Positions 12,146 through 25,214 of a stretch of DNA of 64,000 nucleotides are shown here, piece after piece. A program made the translations under genes and the position numbers. The stretch covers positions 1 to 64,000 of the forward strand of contig WBMZ01000208.1 in the NCBI GenBank assembly GCA_013400975.1, given 5' to 3'. The notes below the pieces were generated by a model. That model saw only the letters and a list, made by a program, of their open reading frames with translations, searched no databases and was not told where the DNA came from. Within the stretch, counting starts at the first letter, position 1; each line of letters opens with the position of its first letter. This stretch comes from Atrichornis clamosus. Taxonomy: Eukaryota > Chordata > Aves > Passeriformes > Menuridae.

Positions 12146-13939
12146 AGAGTCCTATAACATTTGCAAGAGAAAGATCCTATTTTATGTTCATCATTGGATC
12201 TAGTCAGTAATAAAAAGGACCTCATTCTAGTAACAGCTCTGTGACAGTGAGGCAGTGTATGATTTAGAGTCTGACTATTTTTGTATCATATTTTCTTAGT
12301 ATTTTCATAACAAAATAAGGATAATAGCTTTCTGCAGAAGGAGCAATAAATACATTCTTCTAAATTCTGTTGCACAGGGCAGAGAAGAAAAACCAAATGA
12401 AGAGGAAGGGGCAATTTCTGTTTGTGTTAAAATTCTTTTCTAAGTCTGTTACACTTTAAACAGTCTAAACAGAGATTTAGATGAATAATTAGCAGGATTG
12501 CTCTTATGTTAGTTGTTTGAGAAGCACAAAGAAAGAATTGAATCCAAGGAAGATGAGCATTCTTAGCTTGGAATTCAGTACATAATTGCAGTGGAAGGAG
12601 CTATAGTTTAAAGAAATAAATCAATAACAATAGTTTTCTATTTGTAAAAGCTGAAGAATAGGTGATTTTAATGCTTTACTTCCTGTAAGTATTTTCAGAT
12701 ACAGTCTCAATGTGATTGACAGCTGTGAGCTGTAGTCCAAGTATGTGTTAGTTGTAGTCCCAGTAACCAATTATTAGTGTATGTTGAACTACTGTGCACA
12801 GCATTTAAGGGTTTCTTTACCTTCACCCCAAGTTTTAAGATATGCAAGGTGATCATTTCTCCCTTTCTGAGGCAGTGATGGAAATAGCCTTGGGCTTATT
12901 TACAACCAGAACTGATTCATGAGCAGGAGTTTATTTGAAGTTTTTTGTTAGTCCCAATAAAACATTATTAATTTAAAAACTGGAAATCCATCATGCTAGA
13001 CATGCTTGATTGGGTAAGAATGGCTCACATGTTGAGTAGGTTAAGCTTTTGGGAGCTCACACCAATTTGTATCTTTTCAGAAGTACTGAACATTGAGTGA
13101 CAATCTTCCTGGTAGCAGGATGAGGTGTCTCAATATTTTCCATATTCACTGAAATACTGTCTTAAGTACAGTCTATAATCAGTAATTTGGTACCTGTTTG
13201 GTCATACAAAGGTGACAAACACACATAGTGAAATAATAATATCTTTGTGCCTTGCTTTGGTTTATAATTTACATTGCCTTCATTTTCCTGCTGTCTCCCA
13301 AAATTCACATTTTATTCCTTTTTTTTGTAGCTATTCTTGAACTCTGTTATCCACATCTTAGGCTTTCTGAAGGCGAGTATATTGGCCTATGCTGCACTAA
13401 TCTTCTGTAATTGATTTGGGATGTGTGCCAGTCTCTTCTATTATTCTGTGCTGATATCTTTATATGACTGGCTTTTATCCAAATGCTGTCATCTTTCACA
13501 TTCCCTTTATCCCTTTGCTCTTTTTGTGCAGAGAGACCATATTTTTAGCCTTTGAGTGTGGCCCCTTCTTCCCTCAAGTTTGCAGTCTAAAAAGTACAAA
13601 GGAGAAACTTCCAAATATTGAAATGCCCATGCTTGGCCTTTCTAATATTTTTTCTACTCTTTTTGGTTAAGGCAGTTGTTGCATAGAATTTTTCTAGTTA
13701 ATAAAATGACATTTAAAGATTTCATTCGTTTTATTCTGATTTTGTGCTTTGATGGACTTACTTTTATTGTCTTTTTTTTTTTTCCTCAGTGTTCTACTCT
13801 GTATTTTCCACACTATATTTGATTCATTAAAGAAAAGGATGTGATACGTAATCAGAACACTGTGCTGACATCATGTTTCCATAAAGGTTTCTCACACTGC
13901 AGCTTCTCTGTGACTGCTCTACCTCTGCACGTGCCCTGG

Positions 13940-14905
13940 CATGATAGGGGACAGACTTTGGCCTGTTTAGGAGTTCAGTTGACAGAGTTCCTTGTGAGGC
14001 AGTCCTGAAGGGCAAAGGAGTCCAGGAAGGCTGGACATTCTTCAAGAAGTAAATCTAAAAGTCACAAGGGCGGGCTGTGTCCGTGTGCCAAAAGATGAGC
14101 CAGAGGGGAACACCGGCCTGGCTAAACAGAGAGCTTTATTTGGAACTCAGGAAGAAAAGGAGTGTTTATGACCTTTGGAAAAGGGGTCAGACAACTCACC
14201 AGGACTGTGAGGATATGGTGAGGTTATGAAGGGGTAAATTAAAAGGGCAAAAACCTAACTAGAACTTAATCTCTCTACTGCCTTTAAAGACAATAAAGAA
14301 AGTTTTTTTCAAGTATATTGTCAATAAAAGAAGGACTAAGGAGAACCTCTATCCTTTATTGGATGCAGGGGAACACAGAGTGACAAAGGCTGAGGAAAAG
14401 GCTGAGGTACTTAATCCCTTCTTTACCTCAGTCTGTGATAATAAGACCAGTTGTTTCCTAGATACCCATTCCTCTGAGCTGGAAGACAGGGATGAGGAGC
14501 CAAGTGAAGTTCTTATAATCCAAGGGAAAATGGTCAGCAACTGCTACACCCCTTAGACACACATAAGTTTATGGAGCTGGATAGCATTGTCAGTGGAGTG
14601 GGGATCAGTATCTTCTCCCAGGTAACAAGTGACAGGACAAGAGGCCATGGCCTCAAGTTGTCCCGGGGGAGGTTTAGATTAGCTATTAGGAAAAAAATTC
14701 CTCACCGAATGGGTTGCCAAACATTGGAACAGACTGCCCACAGCAGTGGTGGAGTCCCCATCCCTGGAGGTATTTACAAGACACGTAGATGCGGCACTCA
14801 GGGACATGGTTTAGTGGTGGACTTGGCAGTGCTGGGTTAATCACTGAACTTGATGATCTTAGAGATCTTTTCCAACCTAAACAATCCTATGATGCTATGA
14901 TTTCT
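13940..14905 (+). mobile_element. CR1 LINE copy with internal deletion
   Basis: The left part (about 13940-14560) corresponds to the CR1 ORF2 linker between the endonuclease and reverse-transcriptase domains. It includes a basic stretch reading PAWLNRELYLELRKKRSVYD near 14115-14175, and further on a segment ending in an acidic 'LEDRDEEP'. The right part (about 14600-14905) is the CR1 3' untranslated region and tail (ends 'ctatgatgctatga'). The catalytic reverse-transcriptase core that normally lies between them, well over a kilobase, is missing and the join falls around 14560-14620. Stops interrupt the frame. The element cannot move. Confidence 0.88.
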
Positions 14906-17675
14906 GTAAAACATGTTTTAAAAGAGATGACTTTATAATGAGCTTTAATGTAATGGAAAATCATCTTGGTTTTATAGTGGGGATCATTGTGTTTTCTTCA
15001 TTATAAGGCTCATAATATATATGACTTCTTTTTGATTAAAGGGAAAAAGCTATCCCTAGAAAACATAAAATTCCTGTGTTGTTTATATTTGATTGCTTTT
15101 ACATGATCCAGCTCTTTCTTAATGTGTCATCTCTTGCAAAATGAACTCTTCTCTAGATAGCATAGAAGAAAACTAGTTCTTTGGTATCTTGCTATAGATT
15201 TTCAGCAGCTATGTACAGAGGAAAAAATACAAAATTCAGTTTAATAGTGGGCTAAGGGTAAATCACATATAATTAATATCCTCAGTACATATTTTTTAGT
15301 ATTTAATCTAAATTTCCGCCAAACCAAATGGTCGTTTTCCCATTTCAGTGGTCTGTCAGTTAGGCCATTAAACCTTGGATAATAGACCAACCATATTCAG
15401 CACAGTGCATTATCATTCCCTTAGCTGAAAATGTGTGACTAATTCAGTCAGTTGAACTAATGTCATTAGTAATAGGCCTGTTTGTCAGGTTAAAATTGAT
15501 AAATTGTTTGCTAAGCAGAGGGCTTCACAAACTTTCTTTTTTTGGGTTTAGTATCTGATCAGCCAGATGTCTATGACCAACTTGATGAAGACCTTGTAGC
15601 CATCCTCTCCTGTGGTCAGCTCATGACATCATCAGGGATTCATCTTTTACTTCTCTAAGACCCAATTTTTATGCACATGTAAAAGCTTTCATGGATGAAC
15701 CCAGCTGGACCCTAGCTATTCAAGTGAGTGAAAAAGACAGTTTGTCACATTCTTTTTGTAAGCAAGATTATGATTTTCATGTCTATGGTTTTAGGGTTTT
15801 AAGTACCGGAGAACTTATGTATAGCAGTTGGAGATCTGATTCTACCAAATATGAAGGTTGTTACTTGAATGCTTTAGAGATGACACCTTTTGGATGCATT
15901 TCTGAAGTATTAGATTTCTTCTTTATCGTTATGCAAATATTAATATTTGCAGATAACACCTTGTAACTATGTATGGGGTTTTTTATTAGTACTAAAAATA
16001 ATAATGAATTATCATGTCTTTAATACAATTTATGTAATACACTATGTGGAACTGATGCAATTACAATTAGTTCCCATCTAAAATAGTATCTGAGCCATTT
16101 TCAAAATAAGTTCGTCTCCATAATACCTCTGTTATGCATTATTAATTACAACTTGCCATTGTTTTACAGAAGGAGAACTGGAAAACATAGAGTACACTGT
16201 TCTTTGAAAGTAGGTTCACCAATTGACCACGTTATTCACGAGGAGTGATGCAAAGGCCAGGTTTAGGGCAAGCCAGCTGCTGCACACAGTAGGAGAATTT
16301 CTAGTGCCTCCTGCATTGTAAAGTGCATCCAAAGGCACTGTTATCGGCAGTGACAACAGACCCACCCAGAAGGTGTCTGGCCTTTTTCATACTGCTTTCC
16401 TGCCTTTGCAGTGACATCACAGGACTAATACAATGCATACAAGAGAGATCAAAATTCTTGGAAGGTACTGACTTACCATTTACAAGGGAAAGTGGGAATT
16501 TTAGTCAGTCCTCATTCTGGGTGCTTACAAGGAAAAGGTAGATACCTGGAACCAGGTCCTCAGAGTATCTGGCATGTGACATTGTTGTGACCAAACAGTT
16601 CAGGTTCAGTATAAATGCCACCACTGAGGACACATAACTTGCCTTGTATCACACAGAGAGTATGTGATAAAGTAGGGAATTAAATTTTCTGTTTCCATAT
16701 CCCATAGTAATATCGTAGATATTTGTCTTTGTCTTATCACTGAAGCAACTTATACTTGCCAGCTAGTGTTAAAAAAATTCTTAGAAGGCAGGAGATTATT
16801 CTCCTGTGTACACAGGTATTAGCCCTGAATCCAAAGGCTGAGGTGTTTAGCTAATTTAGATCATAGATTTGAATTCTCTGTCCAACTTGAAATTCAAGAC
16901 GTAGCACGACAGAAGATCAAATCCTTGTATGGTCTATCCAAATGATTCAATAGGCTATTTTACCATCTTGTCCTATGATTCACTATAGCAAGTAGTAATT
17001 AGCAAGGGTGCTTTAAACCCTTGATTTAATGTTCTTTTAAAATAGATACAAGGTAAATGGAACCCTGGACAATCTTTCTGACTTTCTCTTCTCTAGCATT
17101 TCAAAGGCACCTAGAAACTTGGCTTCCAAGTACTACTAAGCAGATTTTAGACCCAAAGGGCATGAGATACATAAAAATTAGTCTGGCTGTAACAGAAAAT
17201 GGAAAGAGCAGATTGGCAGCATTACATCAGAGAACACCATTTCTTCAGCATAAAAGAGGAATAGAACGAGATACCAGGTTGGACTAGCTCTTAAAACTCT
17301 TAGACTTCACATGACATTAATAAGCCCATTTTTCTCTCATGCTTGTAGCATTATTATGTACAGGAGAAGAATATAATGCTTTTGAGTATAATTTATTCTT
17401 TCCTCAACCTAATCTCATACTCTGGAGTGAATTTTCAGAGTTCAACTCCAAATTCACAGGACTTGAAGACAAGTTGAAGTAAACGTAGCTGCAGACATAT
17501 GAACATGAATAAAGCTGATATTAAACAAAAGTAGATAAGAAAGCGAACTACTAGTATAACTCATTGTTACAAAATGTACTGAAACTAATAATCCAAGAGC
17601 AAACAGAAAGTACTGGATAATTCATGCGTGAGAATATAGCAGCCTTCCAGTACCAAAAGATGACATAGCAGGTAG
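14906..17675. other. AT-rich non-coding DNA with one exon-like segment
   Basis: Nothing recognised except the exon-like segment described at 15552-15723. The region 15320-15530 is rich in TAAT/ATTA-type motifs, which is common in AT-rich DNA and is not taken as evidence of an enhancer. Confidence 0.5.
15552..15723 (+). other. Exon-like segment between splice-site look-alikes
   Basis: A pyrimidine-rich tract ending in TTTAG (acceptor-like, ending 15551) and a CAA|GTGAGT donor-like site (GT at 15724) bound 172 bases. One frame starting at 15554 reads SDQPDVYDQLDEDLVAIL and continues to a TAA at 15656-15658. The other two frames also contain stops, so it could only be a terminal coding exon or a non-coding exon. 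The codon pattern of the first 90 bases looks coding-like, but no family was recognised. Confidence 0.15.
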
Positions 17676-18008
17676 ATGGAAAGGGACTTTTTACAAGAAC
17701 ATTTAGTGATAGGGCTTAGGGGAACAGCTTTAAACTGAAAGAGGTCAAGATTAGATTTGATATTAGCAGAAAGTCTGTGCTGTGAAAGTGGTGAGCCACT
17801 GGAACACGTTGCCTAGCAAAGTTGTGGATCTCCATCCCTGGAAGTGTTTAAAGCCAGGCTGGCTCTGTGCAACCTGATCTGGTGGCATGGGGCTTTGTGC
17901 AACCTGGTCTGGTGGAAGGTGTCCCTGCCCATGGCAGTGGGGCTGGAACTGGATGAACTTTAAGGTCCTTTCCAACCCAAACCATTCTCTATAATGATTC
18001 CATGATAA
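17676..18008 (+). mobile_element. CR1 LINE 3' fragment with internal 30-bp duplication
   Basis: This is the CR1 3' untranslated region in sense orientation, ending with the tail at about 18008 ('ccattctctataatgattcc'). An internal 30-base segment is repeated in tandem (17861-17890 and 17891-17919; both contain 'tgtgcaacctg'). The duplication probably arose after or during insertion. No coding capacity remains. Confidence 0.92.
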
Positions 18009-20455
18009 CGGTAATATTCAGGTTTGAAAAAGGATGATGAAGTTAATTACCTAATGGAAAATGGTGCCTAAGAGTCTAGTAATCACACTGGAAATTAAGA
18101 GATCTGCAGTGTGTTACATATTTCTTGTACTCTCTCTGAGATGCAATACGTGGATGGTTTTTTAGAAGTCAAGACTAATGAAATATAAATATGAGTTTCA
18201 GTAGGGTTCCTAAAGCATAAGTAAGTGGGATTTTTCCAAAGTTCGTCTTGCTGCTGAAGTTTATTGTGACTTGTTGGTTGTTGAGAGTATTTTTCAGTCT
18301 TGATTTTTCAGTCAATGATTTGTTAATCCTATTGCCAGAGAATATTTAGCTGTTCTATGCAGCTTTCTTTGCTTTATGAATGACAGCAGAAAGACACTGA
18401 CAAAGGTTAGAGATGGCAAAATCCACTTTATTTGATACAAAACAGCAATAGGAAAGATACAAAACTCTGTTTCTATTTTTTTCACCCTATAACAGATCTT
18501 GCAAATTACCTAATTTGCAAAGTATCTTATCATTGACTACTAAATGGCATTCATAGTATTAGAAATCATACAAGATGCATATGACAATTTTATATATAAA
18601 GCATTTTTATATAAACTTTCTGTATAGGCAAAAAAAAGGCATATGTAGTTTGTAGAAGTTCATATATATTCCTCAGCTGCAGTAGCTTGCATTCCAGTGA
18701 GTGATATCTAAGTCACCTTAGCTTTCTCAATACAAACCCACTCAAGGGAGGCAGAAATTCTCCAGCACTGGCAAGCTGTACAATTGTAAAAGACTCTATG
18801 TAAAGGCCCTTCTTCATCTTTCCTACTTTTCCAGCTGTACTCTTTGGACTAAAGAAAAGCATTGCCATTATTTAAAGACTTTTCCATGCCTGTGTTCTCA
18901 GGCAGCTGTGATTACATTACTGCCAGATGATTTTCTGTGGCACTTTGATACGGCATGCCTCAGAGAGAGTGGAAATAATGAGGCCCTGAGTTTGAAAAAT
19001 GTCTTGAGCCTTATTTTAAACCTTGCAGCATCCATCTTCAAATTGAACCCCCTCACAAGCCTAAGAACCCACTTAATTATTTGGTGGAATGGGAATGCTG
19101 ATGAGCCGCAGAAGCAGAAGAGAGGGAAATCTTACTGAAAGGTTTAAAAGAGCTTTGCTCTGTGCCCCAGTTTCTCAGTATATTGTAACACCAAGGGTGT
19201 AGATCAGCATACCCCCGCAAGCCCTCCTCCCTAAACAAACAGACAAACAAATAAAAAACCCAAAAACAATTGTGGAGAAAAACTAAATGAAAAAAAAATT
19301 TTAACAATTACTGCTAAGGAAAATATTAAAAGTATGTGTAAGTAAATATTTTCTCCTTTTCATATATATGTGTTGTGTGAAACATAATTGTCTTAAGGAA
19401 TGTGAAAGTACTGAATATGTATTTAGAGTGCTATACGAAAAAAACAAAAAAAAAACTGTAGTGACTAAAAATTGATTATTTTCAAAGATTTGAGCAGACT
19501 CCAACTTCCTCTGAAAATCTACTTGGTGCTTTTTAGATGTGCCAGGTGTATCTCTCTGCTATTTTTCCTTTTACCCTCCTATAGATTTTTTACAAAATTT
19601 GCTGTGTGATAAAAGGTAGTAACTTCTCTTTTTTTCATGGTTGGTTGATTGATACTGCTGTCAAGATCCAAGATTTTGGGCTACCTCACTGCTATGAGAG
19701 GGAAAAATCCATTCCTGTTATCTCTTTTTATGAATTTCATCAGGTCGGTGTGGTACCTCATGTACAGCTTTGAAACATGTGGGTTCTAAGAGAAGAACCT
19801 GAGTATTTTTCAGGTGGAACAGATGTATGGAAATATTAGTGATCAAATTATGGAAGTCTTGGACATGTCCCCAGGGCTGCATTAAATTTAAACACTCCGG
19901 TGCAGAAATGCAGATACTAATCCCATCCCTCCAACAGTAAGGCTCAGCAGATGCTTTGTGTTCTTGTCCTGGGCAAGACTGGACACGGGGACTGAAAGGT
20001 TTGGCTCCTGACTCACCAAGAAGCCCTTTCCAGAGAGCAGGCATTCCCACAGCCCATACTTGTAAGTGCTCCAGCAGCCCAGCCCAGTAGGGGTGCCTTT
20101 AACTTGTGCTAAGAGGATCTACAGAATCAGCACAGCATCAGAACAAATGATCTCTGTATTAATAATATTTTATCCACTGACTTAGCTATATTTTAAAAGC
20201 TACACTATTCCCTCTAAAACAACAAGATAAGACTTAGAAAATAAAGGTGTTGGGGGTTTAATTACTTGAACAATTTTGAATTTTCATCCTTTACAAGCAA
20301 AAGAACAAGATTTTTTATGAAAGGGTAAGTTATCAAGTGAAGGACAAAAGAGAAGCTTTTAAAGTAGTGGAAAGTGTTTTGCAGAACAACTCCTTCATTG
20401 CTGCTACTGCAGAAAAGGAACAAGAGAGTATGTGCACAATTTTAACAACCATCCA
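18009..20455. other. Non-coding DNA
   Basis: No recognised repeat. It includes an A/AC-rich low-complexity patch at 19222-19267 and a GC-richer stretch at 19850-20090 that carries the minus-strand frame described at 19718-20044. Confidence 0.5.
19718..20044 (-). CDS. 108-codon ATG-started open frame, doubtful
   Basis: The frame starts at an ATG at 20044-20042 and ends with TAA at 19720-19718. The product would be soluble, with scattered Cys and His but no pattern I recognise. A donor-like GGTGAGT lies inside it near 20020. Local GC content is a little above the surroundings. It may be part of a non-coding transcript or chance; I see no support for a real gene beyond length. Confidence 0.1.
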   Translation of the reverse strand: MPALWKGLLGESGAKPFSPRVQSCPGQEHKASAEPYCWRDGISICISAPECLNLMQPWGHVQDFHNLITNISIHLFHLKNTQVLLLEPTCFKAVHEVPHRPDEIHKKR

Positions 20456-20993
20456 TGTTCTCATGAGACACCACCTCAAGTAATGTGTCTGGGTCTGGGG
20501 TCCTCAGTGCCAGAAATATGTGGGCCTGCTACAGTGGGTCCAGAGGTGGGCCCTGAAAATGATCAGAAGGCTGGTACACTTCTCCTATGGAGAAAGGAGA
20601 GAGCAGGGATTGTTCAGCCTGGAGAAGGCCTCAGGGGGATTTCACTGTGTCTCTTCAATATATATAGGAAGAAAGATGGAGAGAGACTTTTTAACAGGGC
20701 CTGAAGTGACAGGACAAGGGGCAATGGTTTTAAAATTAAAGAAGGGAGACTCAGAATGGATATAAGTAAGATTTGGGTTTGTTTTTTTTACTGTGAGAGT
20801 GGTGAGACACTGGAACAGTTTGCTGAGAGACATTGTGAATGCCTCACCACTGGAAATGTTGAAAGTCAGGTTGGATGGGGCTTTGAGCAGCATGATCTAC
20901 TGAAAGATATCCCTGCCTAGAGCAGGGGTGTTGGACTAGATGTTCATTAAGGTTCCTTGCCACCCAAACCATTCCATGACTCCGTAGTATGCA
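20456..20993 (+). mobile_element. CR1 LINE 3' fragment
   Basis: Sense-strand CR1 from near the end of the reverse-transcriptase region (segment beginning 'tcatgagacaccacctcaag') through the 3' untranslated region to a degenerate tail near 20990 ('ccattccatgactccgtag'). A T-rich expansion is present at 20782-20791. It is 5'-truncated with a broken frame. Confidence 0.92.
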
Positions 20994-23347
20994 GTATTTT
21001 GTGCAATCCTTTAGCTCTCAAAGCTGCAACTTGCCCCACTGACAGAGTAATCATTGTAGCACCTCTTCTATATGCCTGGGAGCAGACAGGGATGCAGAGG
21101 CTGGAGAACGTTGTTAAAGTGGTCTGAGGCTCTTCTTGTCACTCAGCTGCCCTCATGCTCTAACAGCTTAGCAGCACAGAAATGGCAGTGATGCAGAAGC
21201 TGTTCTGGATGTCACAGCAATTCTTGTCAATTATTTGGAGCATACGTGGTATGACTCTCTTATCTAAATGCATGTAAGATTAACGATGTTCTAGAGAATT
21301 CATTGCTGCTTGCTGGTACCACTCAAGACTTGTAGAGGGTCTGAGCTCTTCTGCAGTAGCATCTAAAGGCCTAACAGGATACAATAGGCAGTTCAAATGG
21401 CACCAAATACTTACCTCCAGAAAACAAGCCCCCATGCCTAATGCTTCACTAAGGACAGATTTTGGGGCAAAAAATCCAATCAGTCATTTTAAAGCAGTTT
21501 TAAATCACAAAGTTACTTTCTTTAATCAGATTTATCTTCAAAATAAAAACAAAAACTTCTAACAATTGTAAATTGTTAGAGTATCCACCTAAATTACTTC
21601 CTGGCAAATCACATAGGAATTGTATTGTGATCATTGTTGTGCACCAAGATTGAATGCTTCTTTTTTTTTTTTAGACTCAAATATATTCCCATGAAATCAC
21701 ATTATTCTATATATTTTGGATTTTATTTTTATTGGCGGCATAACTTGTTGGGAAAAACTGTTAGAGGGTCTCAGTATTTAAAAGACACTGTATTATGGTA
21801 TTTGGGTACACAATCCTGAAAAATCAATAGATAAATAGACAAATTCCCTTATATCCACTGAACTGCTTCTTTTTTATTAGTGTGATGTATATGTTTCATA
21901 GCAAACATTCACTTTCTTATCTTTAAATCAAAAATTACATTGACTTAGAGGATCAAGACTTGATTTTAGCTGTCCTTAAGAATCTGTTTAGGATTCACTG
22001 GAAAATGGACACATATTTCATGAGAGAAACTCACATCAGAAAAAGAAGGAAAAAAGTCTTTCTGGACTGCAACACCACCCATTACTGAATCATATCCTGG
22101 GTAGCCTGGATTCTATAGAGCAAGTGGAAAAAACACTTTTTGAAAGAATATTTAAATTTGATCGTTGCCTCTGACAGTTGGCAGCCTTTCCCAAAGCTTA
22201 AGTAACAGTACCATGATACTAATACCATTGGTTTCGTGATCCAGTGCAGAAGAGACGAGAGAAAATATGTGGGTGGGAAAAAGAAGGCACAAAGTTCAAA
22301 GGAATCAGTTTAGAATGAGAAAATGGAATAGTCAGACACCAGAAAAATATTTGTAAACTATGAGGAATGGTAGAATTTTCCCAGGAAAGCAACATCATTT
22401 CAAATGCAGTGTGGAATTTGGTTGAGTGCACCCTCTGTTGGATTATTACAGACTTATTAAAAAGTAACATGAAGCTCAAAAATGTAACCTGGGAATAACA
22501 CATAATCAAACTGTAACAAGTGGTTTTCTGAACAGCTGGAGCTTACCAGTGTTCTTTTACACAGCTGGGCTTTTATTTCCCTAGTTTTTGATAACTGTAC
22601 TAGAAAATTGATTCCTATATGGCATCTTTTTCATTAGATGACCTTCCAAAGCTTTAACAGTAAGAAAGAATGGATGAGGTAATAAAAAGAAGTTTGACAC
22701 TGAAATAAGTAGAGCTGTGCTAGTTTACCTTGACCGGTTCTAGCTTTAGAAAGCCAATAATGCATAGAGGAAAAAAGGCTGTGGTTTGGCAATGCCTAGA
22801 CCTGCAAGTAGAATGGACTCACTGAAAAGTGATGCAGTGATAAGTGTGACAGAGAAAGCCCTTGGATGTCCTGAAGCATTGAGCACACAGCTTTAATCAT
22901 GTGTGGAATTGCTTTGTGGAATCAAAAAGAGAGCCGTGGTGATGACCTAGCAGAGCAGATATTACACGTATTACAACTCACAAGTAAAAGTAGGAACTGA
23001 AAAGATGTTGCAGTTACTAATAAGAGCAATGAAAAACATAGTTTTCTTTGTGTGAAAAATACATTACCTTTGGTGTCACAATTATTATTTAGTGACAAAG
23101 TATTCATTATTCATGACTTGCATAAAATAGTCAAGGAGCAAAATAATTGTTTATGCTGGATACATGTTATTTAGTGATCCAAGTCTGTGATTAAAACTAA
23201 TCAATTCATTCCCAAATGGCACTTTTCAGTGACATTCTAAAGTACAAAATTGTGCATACTTCTGTTATATTGACACAAATACTAAAATGCCTTAGGATTA
23301 AAGTTTTCTCAGAAGAAATACATCATATAACACAAGAGTTAATGGAC

Positions 23348-23421
23348 AAATTATGAAATTGTGAACATTGTACCAAAGCATTTAAAATTATGAAATTATG
23401 AGCATTGTACCAAAGCATTTT
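23348..23421 (+). repeat. 37-bp tandem duplication
   Basis: Two adjacent units share 'cattgtaccaaagcattt' with the same spacing (23348-23384 and 23385-23421). They differ at only a few positions, so the duplication is moderately recent. Confidence 0.85.
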
Positions 23422-23935
23422 AAACTCTAATGATTAAGTAGTTTGGTGGAACAAGTCTTTTAAATCAGATCATCTGGGAAATATACTGCAGTGTTGATTT
23501 TGCAAACTCAGCCATCAGGAAGAGGATTATTTATGTCTATGAAATACTGAAAAAAATAAGGAATAATAAGAGATGAAGCTCTCAGTTATTGTTTGGATAA
23601 GTCATTGCACTAGACCAACAACTGTATCTTGCCTCCTGCTCAGAAGATGAAAATACTGGATCTTGAGTTGAGAGGAGAATAAAACCCCACTAATTATTGC
23701 TTCTTTGTTATGTCCAAGAGATTTCTGACTTGGAGTGTACCAGAGAGTTGACACTGTGGATAAAATTATTGTCAGATATTAACATTCTGGCATGAAGATT
23801 CTAATGTGAAACTATTTCTTAAATAGGTGATTGAAATTGATAGAGAGCTTCATGCTATTGTGAGAAGATGACTTTGCAGTTTGATCACAGAGATGTAGAA
23901 ATAAGGGACTGTGAACACCCTGCCACTTCATAAAG

Positions 23936-23979
23936 CATATATATATATATATATATATGCGTGTGTGTGTGTGTGTGTG
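23936..23979 (+). repeat. Compound AT/GT microsatellite
   Basis: About eleven AT units are followed directly by about nine GT units. Alternating purine-pyrimidine runs like this can adopt Z-DNA and are length-unstable. Confidence 0.95.
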
Positions 23980-25214
23980 CTCTAAACTCCTCTCCATAAA
24001 CTTTATTTCAGACACAATCACCTCCATGTCTGAAGCTGTCTCTGTATCTTTGTGTATTTTAAAGCTGTAAGCATGAGAAAGGAAATATCAACTACAAAAC
24101 AGCTTGCATAACAGGAATGTAATTTTGTTTCAGTGAGATCATCATTGTATAAAAATACCAACTCACAACTGAAATATATGAAGTAATACAGTCTATCAAA
24201 CCCATTTGACCCACAATTACTTCAAGCATCGATGTTAGTTTTGATTTGATTTTGTCTTGCTTGAGCCTCCAGTCACTGGGTTTCTCTCTTTTTTTTTTTT
24301 TCCAGATTCTGCGTATTGTAATTTTCAGATTACTTCTTATCTTTTTTTTTTTTACATAAATACTGAGTTTCTTCTCTTAGTATAATATGGGTTTGCATAA
24401 AATTCTTGTGACCTCTGATACCTTTCACTTTCCAGCGTATGTTTTTAAATTAAATTAGTGATCTTTCACAAGGAGTCCTGTCATCTCCAGACAGAGAAGG
24501 AAAATCACATTTTTATTTGTTACTGCCTTGTTTGGAGAGACGAAATTTGTATTTGCCTAGTTAGCTGCTGCAGTTTTCTTTTAAAATTGTACATTCAGTT
24601 GATGATTGATGTTTTTCCACAGACATTTCATCTCCCTGATGATAAGGAAATTGCCCTTTTAAGATAATTCCATCCAATAATAACTCCATTTCAATATGAT
24701 ATATGCTCTTTGCTTCTGGATTTGTATTATTTGATTTAAAGCAATGGGATATCAGAATAACAACTCCAAACCCAAGCTATTTCTCAATGAAAACGGTTCA
24801 AGGAATGGAGAAGTCTGCTTTCAAACAAATATCTGAAATGATATGGCAATACATGTGACTCTCGTCTTTTGAATAGTGGCCAGAGCATCTTTCTCACTCT
24901 CACAAATTATAACTACAGCACTTGAAGAAAGTTGCATGCAGTCATGATACTGAGCAAACCTTCCCATGTTATCTGGGAATTGCTATTTCCTTACCTCCTC
25001 TGATGTGTCTATGTGGAAAACCTTTCTCTTGCCTGGATCACTGCATCATTGTGCACTTCTGTCCATAGGGAACATCCAAATGGCAACTCATGAAATCCTC
25101 CACCCATTAGCATTTGACAGGCATTTCTATTACAAAATTCTCAGGTGGATGCTTTTGTACTAAAGTCAAAGTGTTGAAGGTTTGCTAAGAGCTCTTCTCT
25201 GCACAGCATACATT

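Larger units (their letters stand above)
7971..13939. other. Long single-copy non-coding stretch
   Basis: About 6 kb with no recognised gene or transposon. It contains the CA microsatellite listed at 12109-12145 and a short perfect hairpin at 9902-9929. Frames are short throughout. Compatible with intron or intergenic DNA. Confidence 0.55.
20994..25214. other. AT-rich non-coding DNA
   Basis: No gene recognised. It holds a 37-bp tandem duplication (23348-23421), a compound AT/GT microsatellite (23936-23979) and T-runs at 24289-24301 and 24342-24353, but no recognisable transposon. Confidence 0.55.
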
